Of a stretch of 64,000 nt of DNA, positions 44,907 through 54,146 are shown piece after piece. Each line of letters opens with the position of its first letter. Position 1 is the first letter of the stretch. A model generated the notes under the pieces. It was not told where the DNA came from, did not search any database, and was given only the letters and a program-made list of their open reading frames with translations. Origin of the DNA: PALSA-1004 sp963804885 (GTDB lineage: Bacteria; Pseudomonadota; Gammaproteobacteria; Burkholderiales; SG8-41); NCBI GenBank assembly GCA_963804885.1, contig CAWDSF010000002.1, positions 310,001-374,000 of the forward strand, written 5' to 3'. The translations under genes were made by a program, and so were the position numbers.

Positions 44907-46010
44907 TTGAAGCAGGAGACGCAGCGCCGCGCCGACCGCAGCCTGCCGCCGGTTTCCGGCGTCAGGCCGGACGACGTGCGCGAAGCGATGTCCAACCTGA
45001 ACAGCCTCGAGCCCGATGCATGGGCCGCGGCGTTCAGCCGCATCGGCGACCGCTATATGGATAAGGCGAAGTCGCAGCAGGCCGCGGCACCGCGCGAAGC
45101 TGCGGAAAGCTACAAGCATGCGTGGGAGACCTATAACTTCGCGCGCTGGCCGGTCGAGAATTCGGCGGGCAAGAAGCAGGCGTATGTGAAAGCGCTCGAA
45201 GCGTTTGCGGCCTACGGCAAATTGATCGAGCCGCCGCTCGAAATCGTGCGCATCCCGTTCGAAGGCAAAGAGATCGTCGGCTATCTGCGCCTGCCGCCGA
45301 ACGTGCGGCCGGCGCCGCTGCTGATCGGCATCAGCGGACTCGACACGCGCAAGGAAGACGTCGCCGCGAACAGCGACGGCCTGATCCGGCGCGGCATCGC
45401 GGTATTGGCTCTCGACATGCCCGGCACCGGGCAGGCGCCGCTCAAAGTCGACGTCGGCGCCGAGCGCATGTATTCGCGCGCGCTCGATTACCTGCAGACG
45501 CGGCCGGAGATCGACGCCAAACGCATCGTGGTGCGCGGGCAGAGCTGGAGCGGCTATTGGGCCGCCAAGCTCGCGTATACCGAGCGCGAGCGCCTGCGCG
45601 GCGCGGTGGTGCACGGTGTGGGCATCCACGGCTACTTTCAGCCCGAGTTTCAGAAGAAAGGGCTGACCACGCGCGAATACCTGTTCGATCTCTTTCCCGC
45701 GCGCTCCGCGGTTTACGAAGCCAAGACGATGGACGAGTTCCTCGCCTACGGGCCGCGCCTGTCGCTGCTCGAAGGCGGCTTTCTGGACAAGCCGTCGGCG
45801 CCCATGCTGCTCGTCAACGGCGAAAAGGACACCCAGCAGCCGATCGCGGATTTGTATTTGATGATGAAGCACGGCGACCCCAAGGACGCATGGGTCAATC
45901 CGGCCGGCGGCCACATGGGCCGCTCCGAGCAGTGGCCGCAGCGTATGATCCTCGACCGTGTCGTGATGCCGTGGATCGAGCGCGCGCTCGCCGCACCGGC
46001 GCAGAAATGA
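44907..46010 (+). CDS. Alpha/beta hydrolase, FrsA/DUF1100-like (copy C), start uncertain
   Basis: Hydrolase of about 367 residues, a distant relative of the 30338/33447 pair. The cap contains REAAESYKHAWETYNFARWP; the core has PLLIGISGLDTRKEDVAANS, LALDMPGTGQAPLKVDVGAE and the elbow RGQSWSGYWAAKLAYTERER; the acid is in VNGEKDTQQPIADLY and the His in GGHMGRSEQWPQRM. The called TTG at 44907 has no good ribosome-binding site, and similarity seems to begin earlier (RDLAELKQETQRR). An ATG at 44834 or 44864 would join in frame only if one base is removed near 44880, so another frameshift is possible. Confidence 0.8.
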   Translation: MKQETQRRADRSLPPVSGVRPDDVREAMSNLNSLEPDAWAAAFSRIGDRYMDKAKSQQAAAPREAAESYKHAWETYNFARWPVENSAGKKQAYVKALEAFAAYGKLIEPPLEIVRIPFEGKEIVGYLRLPPNVRPAPLLIGISGLDTRKEDVAANSDGLIRRGIAVLALDMPGTGQAPLKVDVGAERMYSRALDYLQTRPEIDAKRIVVRGQSWSGYWAAKLAYTERERLRGAVVHGVGIHGYFQPEFQKKGLTTREYLFDLFPARSAVYEAKTMDEFLAYGPRLSLLEGGFLDKPSAPMLLVNGEKDTQQPIADLYLMMKHGDPKDAWVNPAGGHMGRSEQWPQRMILDRVVMPWIERALAAPAQK

Positions 46011-46029
46011 CCAGCGCGAAAAGCTATTA

Positions 46030-46127
46030 GCCACAGAGGACACAGAGGTCACAGAGGAAAAGCCAGAAGCAATGGGAGAGATTCCCAAGTTCTTGAATTT
46101 CTCTGTGTTCTCTGTGCCCTCTGTGGC
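46030..46127. repeat. Period-9 CACAGAGGA inverted repeat (second copy)
   Basis: The left arm is GCCACAGAGGACACAGAGG followed by TCACAGAGG; the right arm is CTCTGTGTTCTCTGTGCCC then TCTGTGGC. It is nearly the same as the arms of the 16037 element but with an unrelated loop. It lies between a hydrolase and a dehydrogenase gene, ending 37 bases before the next ATG. Confidence 0.8.
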
Positions 46128-46164
46128 GAATGATCTTTTTAAAAGTTTTTTAGGAAAGAAATAA

Positions 46165-47097
46165 ATGGCAACTGCAAACATGAAGCAACACAAACTCGGC
46201 TGGATCGGCATCGGGCGCATGGGCTACGCGATGGCGCAGCGCCTCGCGCAGGCCGGCTGCGACATCGCGGTCTGGAACCGCACCCAGTCCAAGGCCGAGC
46301 CGCTCAAGCAATACGGCGCGAAGGTCGTCGCGACTCTGCCCGATCTCGCCGCGTGCGACATCGTTTTCACGATGGTGTCGACCGGCAAGGACGTCAAGGA
46401 AGTTCTGTTCGGCGCCAACGGGATCATGGCGAAAGGGAAGAAGCCGAAAATCGTCGTCGACAGCACGTCGATTTCGCTCGAAGAGTCGGCGGAAATCCGC
46501 GAGAAGCTGGCGAAGGAGGGGGTGAAGTTCCTGGCCGCGCCGGTGTCCGGCAACGCGAAGGTCATCAAAGCCGGCAAATTGACGGTGGTGGCATCGGGCC
46601 CGAAAGACGCATTCGACGCGGTCGCGCCGTACCTGGAGGCAATCGGCCAGGGCGTGAGCTACGTCGGCGACGGCGAGCTGTCGCGCATCGCCAAGATCTG
46701 CCACAACGTGATGCTCGGCGTGGTGATCCAGAACCTGTGCGAAATCACGGTGCTCGCCGAGAAGGCCGGCATGCAGCGCCACGCGTTCCTCGATTTCCTG
46801 AACAAGAGCGTGATGGGCTCGATGTTCACGCGCTACAAGACGCCGGCGCTCGCGAACCTGGACTTTCACGTGACGTTTACGCCGGAATTGCTGCGGAAGG
46901 ACATGGACCTGGGCCTGAATGCGGGCAAGACGCGCGGCGTGCCGATGCCAACGACTGCGACCGCGCGCGACCAGGTGCAGAAGCTGATCGACGGCGGCTA
47001 CGACCAGGATTTCTCGCAGCTGTTGCTGTTGCAGGCGAAAGCGTCGGGCGTCGAGCTCAAGCCGGAAAACGTCGAATTGAGCGACGGCTTGTCGTAA
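46165..47097 (+). CDS. NAD(P)-dependent beta-hydroxyacid dehydrogenase (3-hydroxyisobutyrate dehydrogenase family)
   Basis: Oxidoreductase of 310 residues. The cofactor fold is LGWIGIGRMGYAMAQRLAQA, the substrate loop is FLAAPVSGNAKVIKAGKLTV and the catalytic Lys is in LSRIAKICHNVMLGVVIQNL; the C-terminal helix bundle contains FTPELLRKDMDLGLNAGKTR. Family members oxidise or reduce beta-hydroxyacids such as 3-hydroxyisobutyrate or tartronate semialdehyde. It starts a gene row with a Bug receptor, aldo-keto reductase and FMN enzyme, hinting at stepwise oxidation of a hydroxyacid. Confidence 0.92.
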   Translation: MATANMKQHKLGWIGIGRMGYAMAQRLAQAGCDIAVWNRTQSKAEPLKQYGAKVVATLPDLAACDIVFTMVSTGKDVKEVLFGANGIMAKGKKPKIVVDSTSISLEESAEIREKLAKEGVKFLAAPVSGNAKVIKAGKLTVVASGPKDAFDAVAPYLEAIGQGVSYVGDGELSRIAKICHNVMLGVVIQNLCEITVLAEKAGMQRHAFLDFLNKSVMGSMFTRYKTPALANLDFHVTFTPELLRKDMDLGLNAGKTRGVPMPTTATARDQVQKLIDGGYDQDFSQLLLLQAKASGVELKPENVELSDGLS

Positions 47098-47123
47098 GCT
47101 GTTTACATTTCAGGGACCCCACA

Positions 47124-48086
47124 ATGAAAATGACGAGCATGTTCGCCGCCGCGCTGCTGGCGGTAAGTGCGGTCGCGGCCGACGCGCAGAATTTCCCGAC
47201 CAAGCCGGTGCACATGTACATCGGCTTTCCGGCCGGCACCTCGACGGACATCCTGGCGCGCGTGTTGGCGCAAAGGCTCGGCGATATGTGGGGCCAGAAC
47301 GTGGTGTCGGACAATCGGGCCGGCGCCGGCAGTTCGATCGCCGCCACTGCGGTCGCGAAATCGACGCCCGACGGCTACACGCTGCTGTTCAACTCGTCCG
47401 CGCAGAGCATCAATCCGGCGCTCTACGCCAAGCTGCCGTACGACACGCTCAAGGATTTCGTCGAGATTGCGATGGTCGCGTCGCAACCGAATATTCTGGT
47501 GGTCAATCCCTCGTCGAGCATCAAGTCGGTTGCCGACCTGATCGCGGAAGCCAAGGCGAAGCCGGGCCAGATCAACTTCGGTTCCGCGGGTGTAGGCACC
47601 GGCACGCATCTGAACCTCGAAAAATTCAAGCTGATGACGGGTGCGAACGTCACGCACGTTCCCTATAAAGGCACGCCGGAAGTAGTCACCGACATCATCG
47701 GCGGGCGCACGACCGCGTACTTCGCGCCGATCACCGCTGCGCTGCCGTTCGTGCAGAGCGGCAAGCTGCGCGCGCTCGCAGTCAGCGGCGCCAAGCGTTC
47801 AGCCCAGGTGCCGGACGTCCCGACCGTCGCCGAGGCGGGGGTCAAGGGATTCGAGTTCCTGCTCTGGTTCGGCGTGTGGGGGCCGAGCGGCATGCCGGCG
47901 AATCTTGTCAGCAAGATCGCAAGCGACATCAACAAGGTGCTCGCCAGCGCCGAGTTGCGCGAGCAGTATGCCAAGATGAGCACCGAACCGCTGCCGATGA
48001 CCACCGCCGAGTTCGCGAAGTTCGTGCGCAAGGAGATCGACGAAAACGGCCGCATCATCAGGGCTGCGGGCATCCAGCCGCAATGA
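47124..48086 (+). CDS. Bug/TctC-type receptor (7)
   Basis: Receptor of 320 residues: leader MFAAALLAVSAVAADAQ, FPTKPVHMYIGFPAGTSTDI, VVSDNRAGAGSSIAATAV, DGYTLLFNSSAQ, ANVTHVPYKGTPEVVTDIIG and C-terminal EIDENGRIIRAAGIQPQ. The start at 47124 fits the signal peptide; the longer frame from 46353 overlaps the dehydrogenase gene. Its stop overlaps the aldo-keto reductase start as ATGA. Confidence 0.93.
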   Translation: MKMTSMFAAALLAVSAVAADAQNFPTKPVHMYIGFPAGTSTDILARVLAQRLGDMWGQNVVSDNRAGAGSSIAATAVAKSTPDGYTLLFNSSAQSINPALYAKLPYDTLKDFVEIAMVASQPNILVVNPSSSIKSVADLIAEAKAKPGQINFGSAGVGTGTHLNLEKFKLMTGANVTHVPYKGTPEVVTDIIGGRTTAYFAPITAALPFVQSGKLRALAVSGAKRSAQVPDVPTVAEAGVKGFEFLLWFGVWGPSGMPANLVSKIASDINKVLASAELREQYAKMSTEPLPMTTAEFAKFVRKEIDENGRIIRAAGIQPQ

Positions 48087-49066
48087 AACACCGGCAACTG
48101 GGCGCGAGCGGCCCGCGCGTATCCGCGATAGGGCTGGGCCGCGGCAGCCAGGCGGTGAAGCCCGGCGACCCGCTCGAAAAGGAATTCAACGAGACGATCC
48201 GGCGCGCGATCGACGTCGGCATCACGTTGTTCGACAGTTCCGATCTTTACTGGAATACGCGCCACGAAGTGCTGCTGGGGCGCGCGATCCAGGGCCGCCG
48301 CCACAAAGTGCTGATCACCACCAAGTTCGGCAATATCGATTTGCCCGACGGCAAGAAGGGCACGAACGGCAAGCCCGACTACGTGTTCTCCTCGTGCGAG
48401 GCGAGCTTGAAGCGGCTGGGCGTCGACTGCATCGACATCTACTTCATGCACCGCGTGGATCCCGCGACGCCGATCGAGGACACCGTCGGCGCGATGTCGC
48501 GGCTCGTCGAGCAGGGCAAGGTGCGCTACATCGGGTTGTGCGAGGCGGGGCCGCAGACGCTGCGCCGCGCGCACAAAGTGCATCCGCTGGCGGCGCTGCA
48601 GACCGAATACTCGCTGTGGGCGCGCGACTGCGAAGCAGAGATCCTGCCGGCGTGCCGCGAGTTGGGCATCGCGTACATGGCGTATGCGCCGCTCGGACGC
48701 GGGCTGCTCACCGGGTCGATCAAGACCGTCGCCGACCTGCCGGAGAGCGATCGCCGGCGCCGGCATCCGCGTTTTCAGCCGGAGAATCTCGCGCGCAATG
48801 CCGAGCTCGTCGCGCAGCTAGAGGCGATGGCGAAGAAGAATCACATTAAGCCCGCGCAGCTCGCGCTCGCGTGGTTGCTCGCGCAGGGCGACGACATCGT
48901 GCCGATACCCGGCACGAATCACGTGCGCAATCTGGACATGAACGTCGCCGCCGTCGATATCGTGCTTGCAAAAGCCGACGTGGACGAGCTCTCGCGAATA
49001 TTCGCGCCGGGCGCCGGGGCCGGCTTGCGCTATTCCGAAACCGCGCTCAAAGGCATGGGCATTTAA
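48083..49066 (+). CDS. Aldo/keto reductase
   Basis: NADPH-dependent aldo/keto reductase of 327 residues (AKR7/11/12-like). Catalytic tetrad: Asp and Tyr in TLFDSSDLYWNTRHEVLLG, Lys in KVLITTKFGNIDLPDG, His in CIDIYFMHRVDPATPIED. QTEYSLWARDCEAEILPACR and VPIPGTNHVRNLDMN are conserved family blocks. Coupled to a Bug receptor by a 4-base overlap. It probably reduces a sugar- or keto-acid-like compound from the same pathway. Confidence 0.94.
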   Translation: MKHRQLGASGPRVSAIGLGRGSQAVKPGDPLEKEFNETIRRAIDVGITLFDSSDLYWNTRHEVLLGRAIQGRRHKVLITTKFGNIDLPDGKKGTNGKPDYVFSSCEASLKRLGVDCIDIYFMHRVDPATPIEDTVGAMSRLVEQGKVRYIGLCEAGPQTLRRAHKVHPLAALQTEYSLWARDCEAEILPACRELGIAYMAYAPLGRGLLTGSIKTVADLPESDRRRRHPRFQPENLARNAELVAQLEAMAKKNHIKPAQLALAWLLAQGDDIVPIPGTNHVRNLDMNVAAVDIVLAKADVDELSRIFAPGAGAGLRYSETALKGMGI

Positions 49067-49092
49067 CTGTTGGCTTTCGATCGGGACCAGGA

Positions 49093-50253
49093 ATGGCAAA
49101 ACTGAAACGGCCTCCGCGCAAATCCTTGCGCAATGCGCACGTGCGCAAGCATTCGGTGCGGCGACGCGCGCCGCCCAAGCCGCCGGCGCCGGAGTTTCTG
49201 TCGCTGCAGGAAATCGTGGCCGCCGCCCGCCGCAATATGTCGGTCGATCTCTGGAACCACCTGGTCGGCGGCGCCGATTCGGAAACGACGTTAAAGCGCA
49301 ATCGCCAGGCGCTCGACAGTCTCGCGTTGCGCCAGCGCGTGCTGGTGGACGTGCGCAAGATCGATATCACCACGACGCTGCTCGGCAGGAGCATGTCGAG
49401 CCCGGTGTTTCTCGCACCGGTCGGCGGGCTGGTGGGTTTTCTGAATCCCGAGCAGGGCGCCATTCCCGTGGCGCGCGCTGCGGTCGCCCATGGCACTGCC
49501 GCGTTCATCAGCACGGCGGCCAAGCCGGGTTTCGAGGCTGCTGCGGCAGCTGTCAATGAACCGCTGATTTTTCAGCTTTACGTGCGCGCGGATCGCAAAT
49601 GGGTCGAGGACATCCTCGATCGCGTGAAAGCGGCCGGCTATCGCGCGCTGTGCGTATGCGTGGACCGCAATTATTACGGCCGCCGCGAGCGCGACATCAT
49701 CAGCCGCGCCGCCGTGCGCGAGGGCTTCGGCGACCCGTCGTTCCAGATGGGGCTGCAATGGAGCGATCTCGTGTGGATGAAAGAGCGCATCAAGCTGCCA
49801 CTGATCGTGAAAGGCGTCGCCACCGCGGAAGACGCGCGCCTGTCGGTGGAGCACGGCGCGGATGTCGTCTATGTGTCCAACCACGGCGGACGCCAGCTCG
49901 ATCACGCGCAAGGCACGATCGAAGTGCTGCCCGAAGTCGTCGAAGCGGTCGCGGGCCGCGCCGAAATATTGTGGGACGGCGGCGTGCTGCGCGGCACGGA
50001 CGTCATCAAGGCGATTTCGCTCGGCGCGCGCGCGGTCGGTGTCGGCAAGCTGCTCGGCTGGTCGCTCGCCGCCGGCGGCGAAGCGGGCGTCAAACGCATG
50101 CTCGAACTGATGGACGTCGAAATCCGCACGGCGATGGGGTTGATGGGAGTCACGTCGCTCGCGCAGCTGAATCCGTCGTGGGTGCGCGCCGCGCAGCCAA
50201 CCGGTCCCGCCAGCGTCACGAGCGCGTATCCGTGGTTCGAAGGCAAGCTATAG
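49093..50253 (+). CDS. FMN-dependent alpha-hydroxy-acid oxidoreductase
   Basis: Enzyme of 386 residues of the lactate/mandelate dehydrogenase and glycolate oxidase family, which oxidises 2-hydroxyacids to 2-oxoacids. FMN-site parts: VFLAPVGGLVGFLNPEQGAI, FQLYVRADRKWVEDILDRV, LIVKGVATAEDARLSVEHGA, the catalytic His in VSNHGGRQLDHAQGTIEVLP, and WDGGVLRGTDVIKAISLGAR. A basic N-terminal tail of about 25 residues (KRPPRKSLRNAHVRKHSVRR) is extra compared with the soluble enzymes. The 2-oxoacid product could feed the E1/E2 complex encoded upstream. Confidence 0.93.
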   Translation: MAKLKRPPRKSLRNAHVRKHSVRRRAPPKPPAPEFLSLQEIVAAARRNMSVDLWNHLVGGADSETTLKRNRQALDSLALRQRVLVDVRKIDITTTLLGRSMSSPVFLAPVGGLVGFLNPEQGAIPVARAAVAHGTAAFISTAAKPGFEAAAAAVNEPLIFQLYVRADRKWVEDILDRVKAAGYRALCVCVDRNYYGRRERDIISRAAVREGFGDPSFQMGLQWSDLVWMKERIKLPLIVKGVATAEDARLSVEHGADVVYVSNHGGRQLDHAQGTIEVLPEVVEAVAGRAEILWDGGVLRGTDVIKAISLGARAVGVGKLLGWSLAAGGEAGVKRMLELMDVEIRTAMGLMGVTSLAQLNPSWVRAAQPTGPASVTSAYPWFEGKL

Positions 50254-50266
50254 AAAACGATTACCC

Positions 50267-51464
50267 ATGTCCGAATTGAATACGTTGAATCTCGAGCCGC
50301 GGCTCGAGGCGATCATGCAGCAGGAGTACCCGCGCTTCTCGGACGCCGAGTACGCGCGGCGGCACAAGCTGCTCGATGGCGTGATGCAGAAAGCCGGCGT
50401 CGATCACCTGCTGGTGGTGACCGACCACCGCGTCGGCAACGCGCCGCAATGGGTCACGTCGTGGCCGGGCACGGTCGAAGCTGTACGTCGTGTTCAAGCC
50501 CGGCGTGAAAATGACGATGTTCATGGAGTGGTACAACCACTTCCCGCTCGGCAAAAAAATCGCGCGCGACGTCGACGTGCAGTGGGGCGAGCACCAGGGC
50601 ATCCAGAAAACGATCGCCGAACTGAAACGCCGCGGCGCGAAGCGCGTCGGCGTGATGGGGCCGCTGGTCGTGTCGAAGTGGCGCATGCTCGAGCAGCATT
50701 TCGAAATGGTCGGACTCGACGCCGAATACATTCGCCTGCGCACCATCAAGTCCGAAGAAGAGCTCGACTGGCTGCGCATCGGCGCGGCGTTGTCGGATGC
50801 GGGGCTCGCGGCGCTGGTCAACGGCACGCGCATCGGCATGACCGAGCGCGAGCTCGGCAACATGATCGAACGCGCGTGGGTCGGCCACGGCGGCACCACG
50901 ATGATCCATTACGTCGGCCGCACTTCGATGGCCAATCCGCAGATTTTCGTGCCGCCGCAGCACCATTCACCGAAAAAAGTGGAAAAAGGCGACGTGATTT
51001 TCTGCGAGCTGTCGGCGTTCTGGTGGGATTACGCAGGCCAGGTGCTGCGCACGATGACGGTGGACGCCGAGCCGACGCCGCTCTATCGCGACCTGTATCA
51101 GACCGCCGAAGCGGCGTTCGATGCGGTGACGAAGGTGGTCCGCCACGGCACGACCATGCAGGAAATCGTCGACGCCACCGGCGTGATCGAAGCGGCCGGA
51201 TTCTCGGTGTGCGACGACCTGATGCACGGTTTCGGCGGCGGTTACTTCCAGCCCATCGTCGGCCCGAAGAGCCGGCCCGCGGGCCCGCTGCCCAATATGA
51301 CGCTCGAAGAAAACATGACGGTCGTCGTGCAGCCCAATGTAATTACTACCGACCCCGACGAAAGCAAACGCGCCGGCGTGCAGGTGGGCGAATTGATTCG
51401 CGTGACCAAGACCGGTTTCGAACGGCTGCACAAGGCGGAGCGCAAATTGTTTCGGGTCGGTTAG
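50267..51464 (+). CDS. M24 (pita-bread fold) protein lacking metal ligands (paralog), one frameshift
   Basis: Protein of about 398 residues after removal of one A at 50478-50479: the first frame ends QWVTSWPGTVE and the second continues YVVFKPGVKMTMFMEWYNHF. The catalytic domain has VIFCELSAFWWDYAGQVLRT, DDLMHGFGGGYFQPIVG and TVVVQPNVITTDPDES. As in the 34532 paralog, the D-D-H-E-E metal set reads E-Q-H-Q-G. The shared replacements in two divergent paralogs indicate a distinct metal-free subfamily and not random decay. Confidence 0.85.
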
Positions 51465-51539
51465 CCAACATTCGAGCGTGCTCCGAACGCAAGGTGTTAA
51501 AGTCGGTGAACGCACGAATCTTATGACATAGGCACGCGA

Positions 51540-52523
51540 ATGACAGACCGGCGAAGGTTCATCGCAGGCGTGACCGCCGCTATAGTGTCTGCGCCGATCG
51601 TCGCCCAGGATGCGCCGGCTGGAAAACGCTACCGGATCGGTTTTCTGTGGGACAGTCCGGACGTTTTTCCCGACGCGCTCGATGCTTTCCGTCGGAAGCT
51701 GCGCGAACTGGGCTATGTGGAAGGCCGCAACCTTGTCATCGAGTTCAGATGGGCCGAAGGCAAGCCGGCGCGCATGCGTGAGCTCGCTGACGAGTTGGTC
51801 CGCCTCAAGGTGGATGTCATCGTTGCGCCGAGTTCTATCTACACCGATGCGGCCAAGCGGGCGACCGCAAAAATTCCTATCGTATTCATGAGCCATGCGG
51901 ATCCACTCGGGAGCGGCCACATCAGCGCACTCGGGCGGCCGGGAGGCAACGTCACGGGGCTATCGCTGATGATGACCGAGACGAACGTCAAAGGACTTGA
52001 AATATTTAAGGAGGCAATCCCCGGTCTTTTGCGGATTGCCGTTATCTGGGATCCGGCGACGCCATCGCACGCGCCAGGCCTGAAAGCCGTCGAAGCCGCA
52101 GGGCCGTCGCTGGGGCTGAGCGTTCAGTCAGTGGCCGTACGGAGCGCCACGGAGTACGAAAACGCGTTTGCGGCCATCGTCCGGGAACGCAGCAATGGTG
52201 TGCTCGTGCTATCGACGCCGTTTTTTATTGCCGATGCAAAGCGGCTCGCGGACTTGGCGGCTGCGCACAAGCTGCCCACGTTGTTTGGCCCGAAGCACCA
52301 CGTCATTGTCGGCGGGCTCATGAGTTACTCGCCCGATCGCGCAGATCTGTGGCGTCGCGGTGCAGTGTATGTGGATAAGATTCTGAAAGGCGCTAATCCG
52401 GCCGAATTGCCGGTGCAGCAACCGACGAAGTTCGAACTGGCTATCAATCTGAAAACCGCTAAGGCGCTTGGCATCAAGATTCCCACCTCTGTTTTGCTAC
52501 GCGCTGACGAGGTGATCAAATGA
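51540..52523 (+). CDS. ABC-type substrate-binding protein (PF04392 family) 1
   Basis: Receptor of 327 residues. A Tat-like or Sec leader starts MTDRRRFIAGVTAAIVSAPI; the mature domain has YRIGFLWDSPDVFPDALDAF, LRELGYVEGRNLVIEFRWAE, GRPGGNVTGLSLMMTETNVK, and a C-terminus TKFELAINLKTAKALGIKIP that is the hallmark of this family. Members serve ABC importers for tryptophan/tyrosine-like or unknown ligands, but no permease or ATPase is present here. A second copy follows with a 4-base overlap. Confidence 0.92.
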   Translation: MTDRRRFIAGVTAAIVSAPIVAQDAPAGKRYRIGFLWDSPDVFPDALDAFRRKLRELGYVEGRNLVIEFRWAEGKPARMRELADELVRLKVDVIVAPSSIYTDAAKRATAKIPIVFMSHADPLGSGHISALGRPGGNVTGLSLMMTETNVKGLEIFKEAIPGLLRIAVIWDPATPSHAPGLKAVEAAGPSLGLSVQSVAVRSATEYENAFAAIVRERSNGVLVLSTPFFIADAKRLADLAAAHKLPTLFGPKHHVIVGGLMSYSPDRADLWRRGAVYVDKILKGANPAELPVQQPTKFELAINLKTAKALGIKIPTSVLLRADEVIK

Positions 52524-53558
52524 AGCGTGTTACCGGAGATCGTCATGCCGGATTGTGTCGCCGCGTTGGAGCGGACGCGCCGCGCCGCTCGACGCTACGG
52601 AAACTGTTGCTTGCTCTCGGAGCGGGCCTGCTTGTCGCGCCGTTCGGCGTCGAAGCGCAGCAGTTGGGAAAGGTCCATCGCATCGGTCTGTTGCGCGTCG
52701 GACCGCCGCCGCCAACCTTCATCGAGCCCTTTCGGGAGGGACTGCGCGAGCTGGGGTACATCGACGGGAAAAACATCATCATCGAGTATCGGCGTGGCGC
52801 AGAGTGTCGCGCAGCTCCCCGACGTTGCAGCTGAGCTGATCCGCTTGAAGGTGGACATACTCGTGGCCTCCGGAACACCATCTGTCCTGCCGGCGAGGAA
52901 CGCCACGAGCACGATCCCGGTGGTCTTCGTGGCCGCCATCGATCCTGTCGCAACCGGAGTGGTCGCGAGTCTCGCGCGGCCGGGCGGAAATGTCACCGGA
53001 GTGACCGCCGTCCACACGGATGTTATAGGGAAGCGCCTGCAGCTCCTGAAAGAGCTGCTTCCCAAAGCCTCCAGGATCGCCTTCCTGGTGCGCGCCGCCA
53101 GTCCGCCGACCGCCCAGTACTTGAAGGAGGCCGAGCTTGCCGCGCGAGTCCTGGGAATGCGACTGCAGATCCTGACCGTACAGGACCTGGGCGATCTCGA
53201 AGGAGCATTCAGCTCGGCACAAGGTGCGAGCGCGCTCCTCCAGGTGGATGACGCCATGCTCACAGCCCAGCGAGTCCGGATTGCGGACGTTGCGCTGAAG
53301 AATCGCCTGCCGACAATGTCCGGGCTCAGCGAAACCGTGGAGGCCGGCGGGCTCATGTCCTATGGACCGCACTATGGAGACCTTTACCGGCTTGCCGCTA
53401 CGCAGGTGAGCAAGATCCTGAAGGGCGCCAAGCCCGCTGAACTTCCCGTGGAGCAACCAACGAAGTTCGAGCTGGTCATCAATCTGAAGACCGCCAAAGC
53501 GCTCGGCATCACGGTTCCCCGCTCGATTCTGGTGCAGGCGACCAAGGTCATCGAGTAA
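52520..53558 (+). CDS. ABC-type substrate-binding protein (PF04392 family) 2, one frameshift
   Basis: Paralog of the previous gene, about 345 residues after removal of one G at 52791-52792. The first frame runs to IDGKNIIIEYR; the second continues VAQSVAQLPDVAAELIRLKV, GGNVTGVTAVHTDVIGKRL, and TKFELVINLKTAKALGITVP. The leader is hydrophobic (KLLLALGAGLLVAPFGVEAQ) but preceded by a basic 27-residue stretch, so the true start may be later. Tandem receptor copies without a transporter are unusual for an ABC system. Confidence 0.85.
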
Positions 53559-53675
53559 GGCGCGAAGCCGGGCAGCGAACCGCCGGTCTCGCGATGTTGG
53601 ATTAGAATAGTTCGACCCGCGAGGAATACAAAAACCAATCCCGCTGTTATTGCTGAGTACGTCCAAGGAGGGACC

Positions 53676-54144
53676 ATGTCCCAGATGATCAAGACGTCGC
53701 TGACCGTCAACGGCAAGCGCCAGACAGTCACCGCGCTGCCCGATACGCCGCTCTTGTGGGTGCTGCGCGAGGATTTGAAGCTGACCGGCACCAAATTCGG
53801 CTGCGGCGCGGGCCAATGCGGCGCGTGCATGGTGCATGTGGACGGCAAATCGGTGTTTTCGTGCCTTCTTGCCCGTCAGTCAGTTGAGCGGCCGCAGCAT
53901 CACGACGATTGAAGGCCTCTCCGCCGACAGCAGCCACAAACTGCAGAAAGCCTGGCTCGCCGAGCAGGTGCCGCAATGCGGCTACTGCCAGTCCGGGCAG
54001 ATCATGCGCGCCGCCGATCTGCTGAAGTCGAATCCGCGTCCGACGCGCGAGCAGATCGTCGAGCACATGAGCACGAACATCTGCCGTTGCGGAACGTATA
54101 CGCGGATCGTGAAGGCGGTTGAGCGTGCTTCGCGTGAGGCCTAA
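53676..54144 (+). CDS. 2Fe-2S subunit of molybdenum hydroxylase (IorA-like), one frameshift
   Basis: Small iron-sulfur subunit, about 155 residues after repair. The plant-type cluster ligands are in TKFGCGAGQCGACMVHVDG and SVFSC; the second cluster uses VPQCGYCQSGQIMRAADLL and NICRCGTYTRIVKAVE. Near 53864-53867 one base too many shifts the frame: SVFSCL becomes LPVSQLSGRSITTIEGLS in the next frame. Size and pairing fit two-subunit enzymes such as isoquinoline 1-oxidoreductase. The large subunit starts 2 bases after its stop. Confidence 0.88.
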
Positions 54145-54146
54145 AC

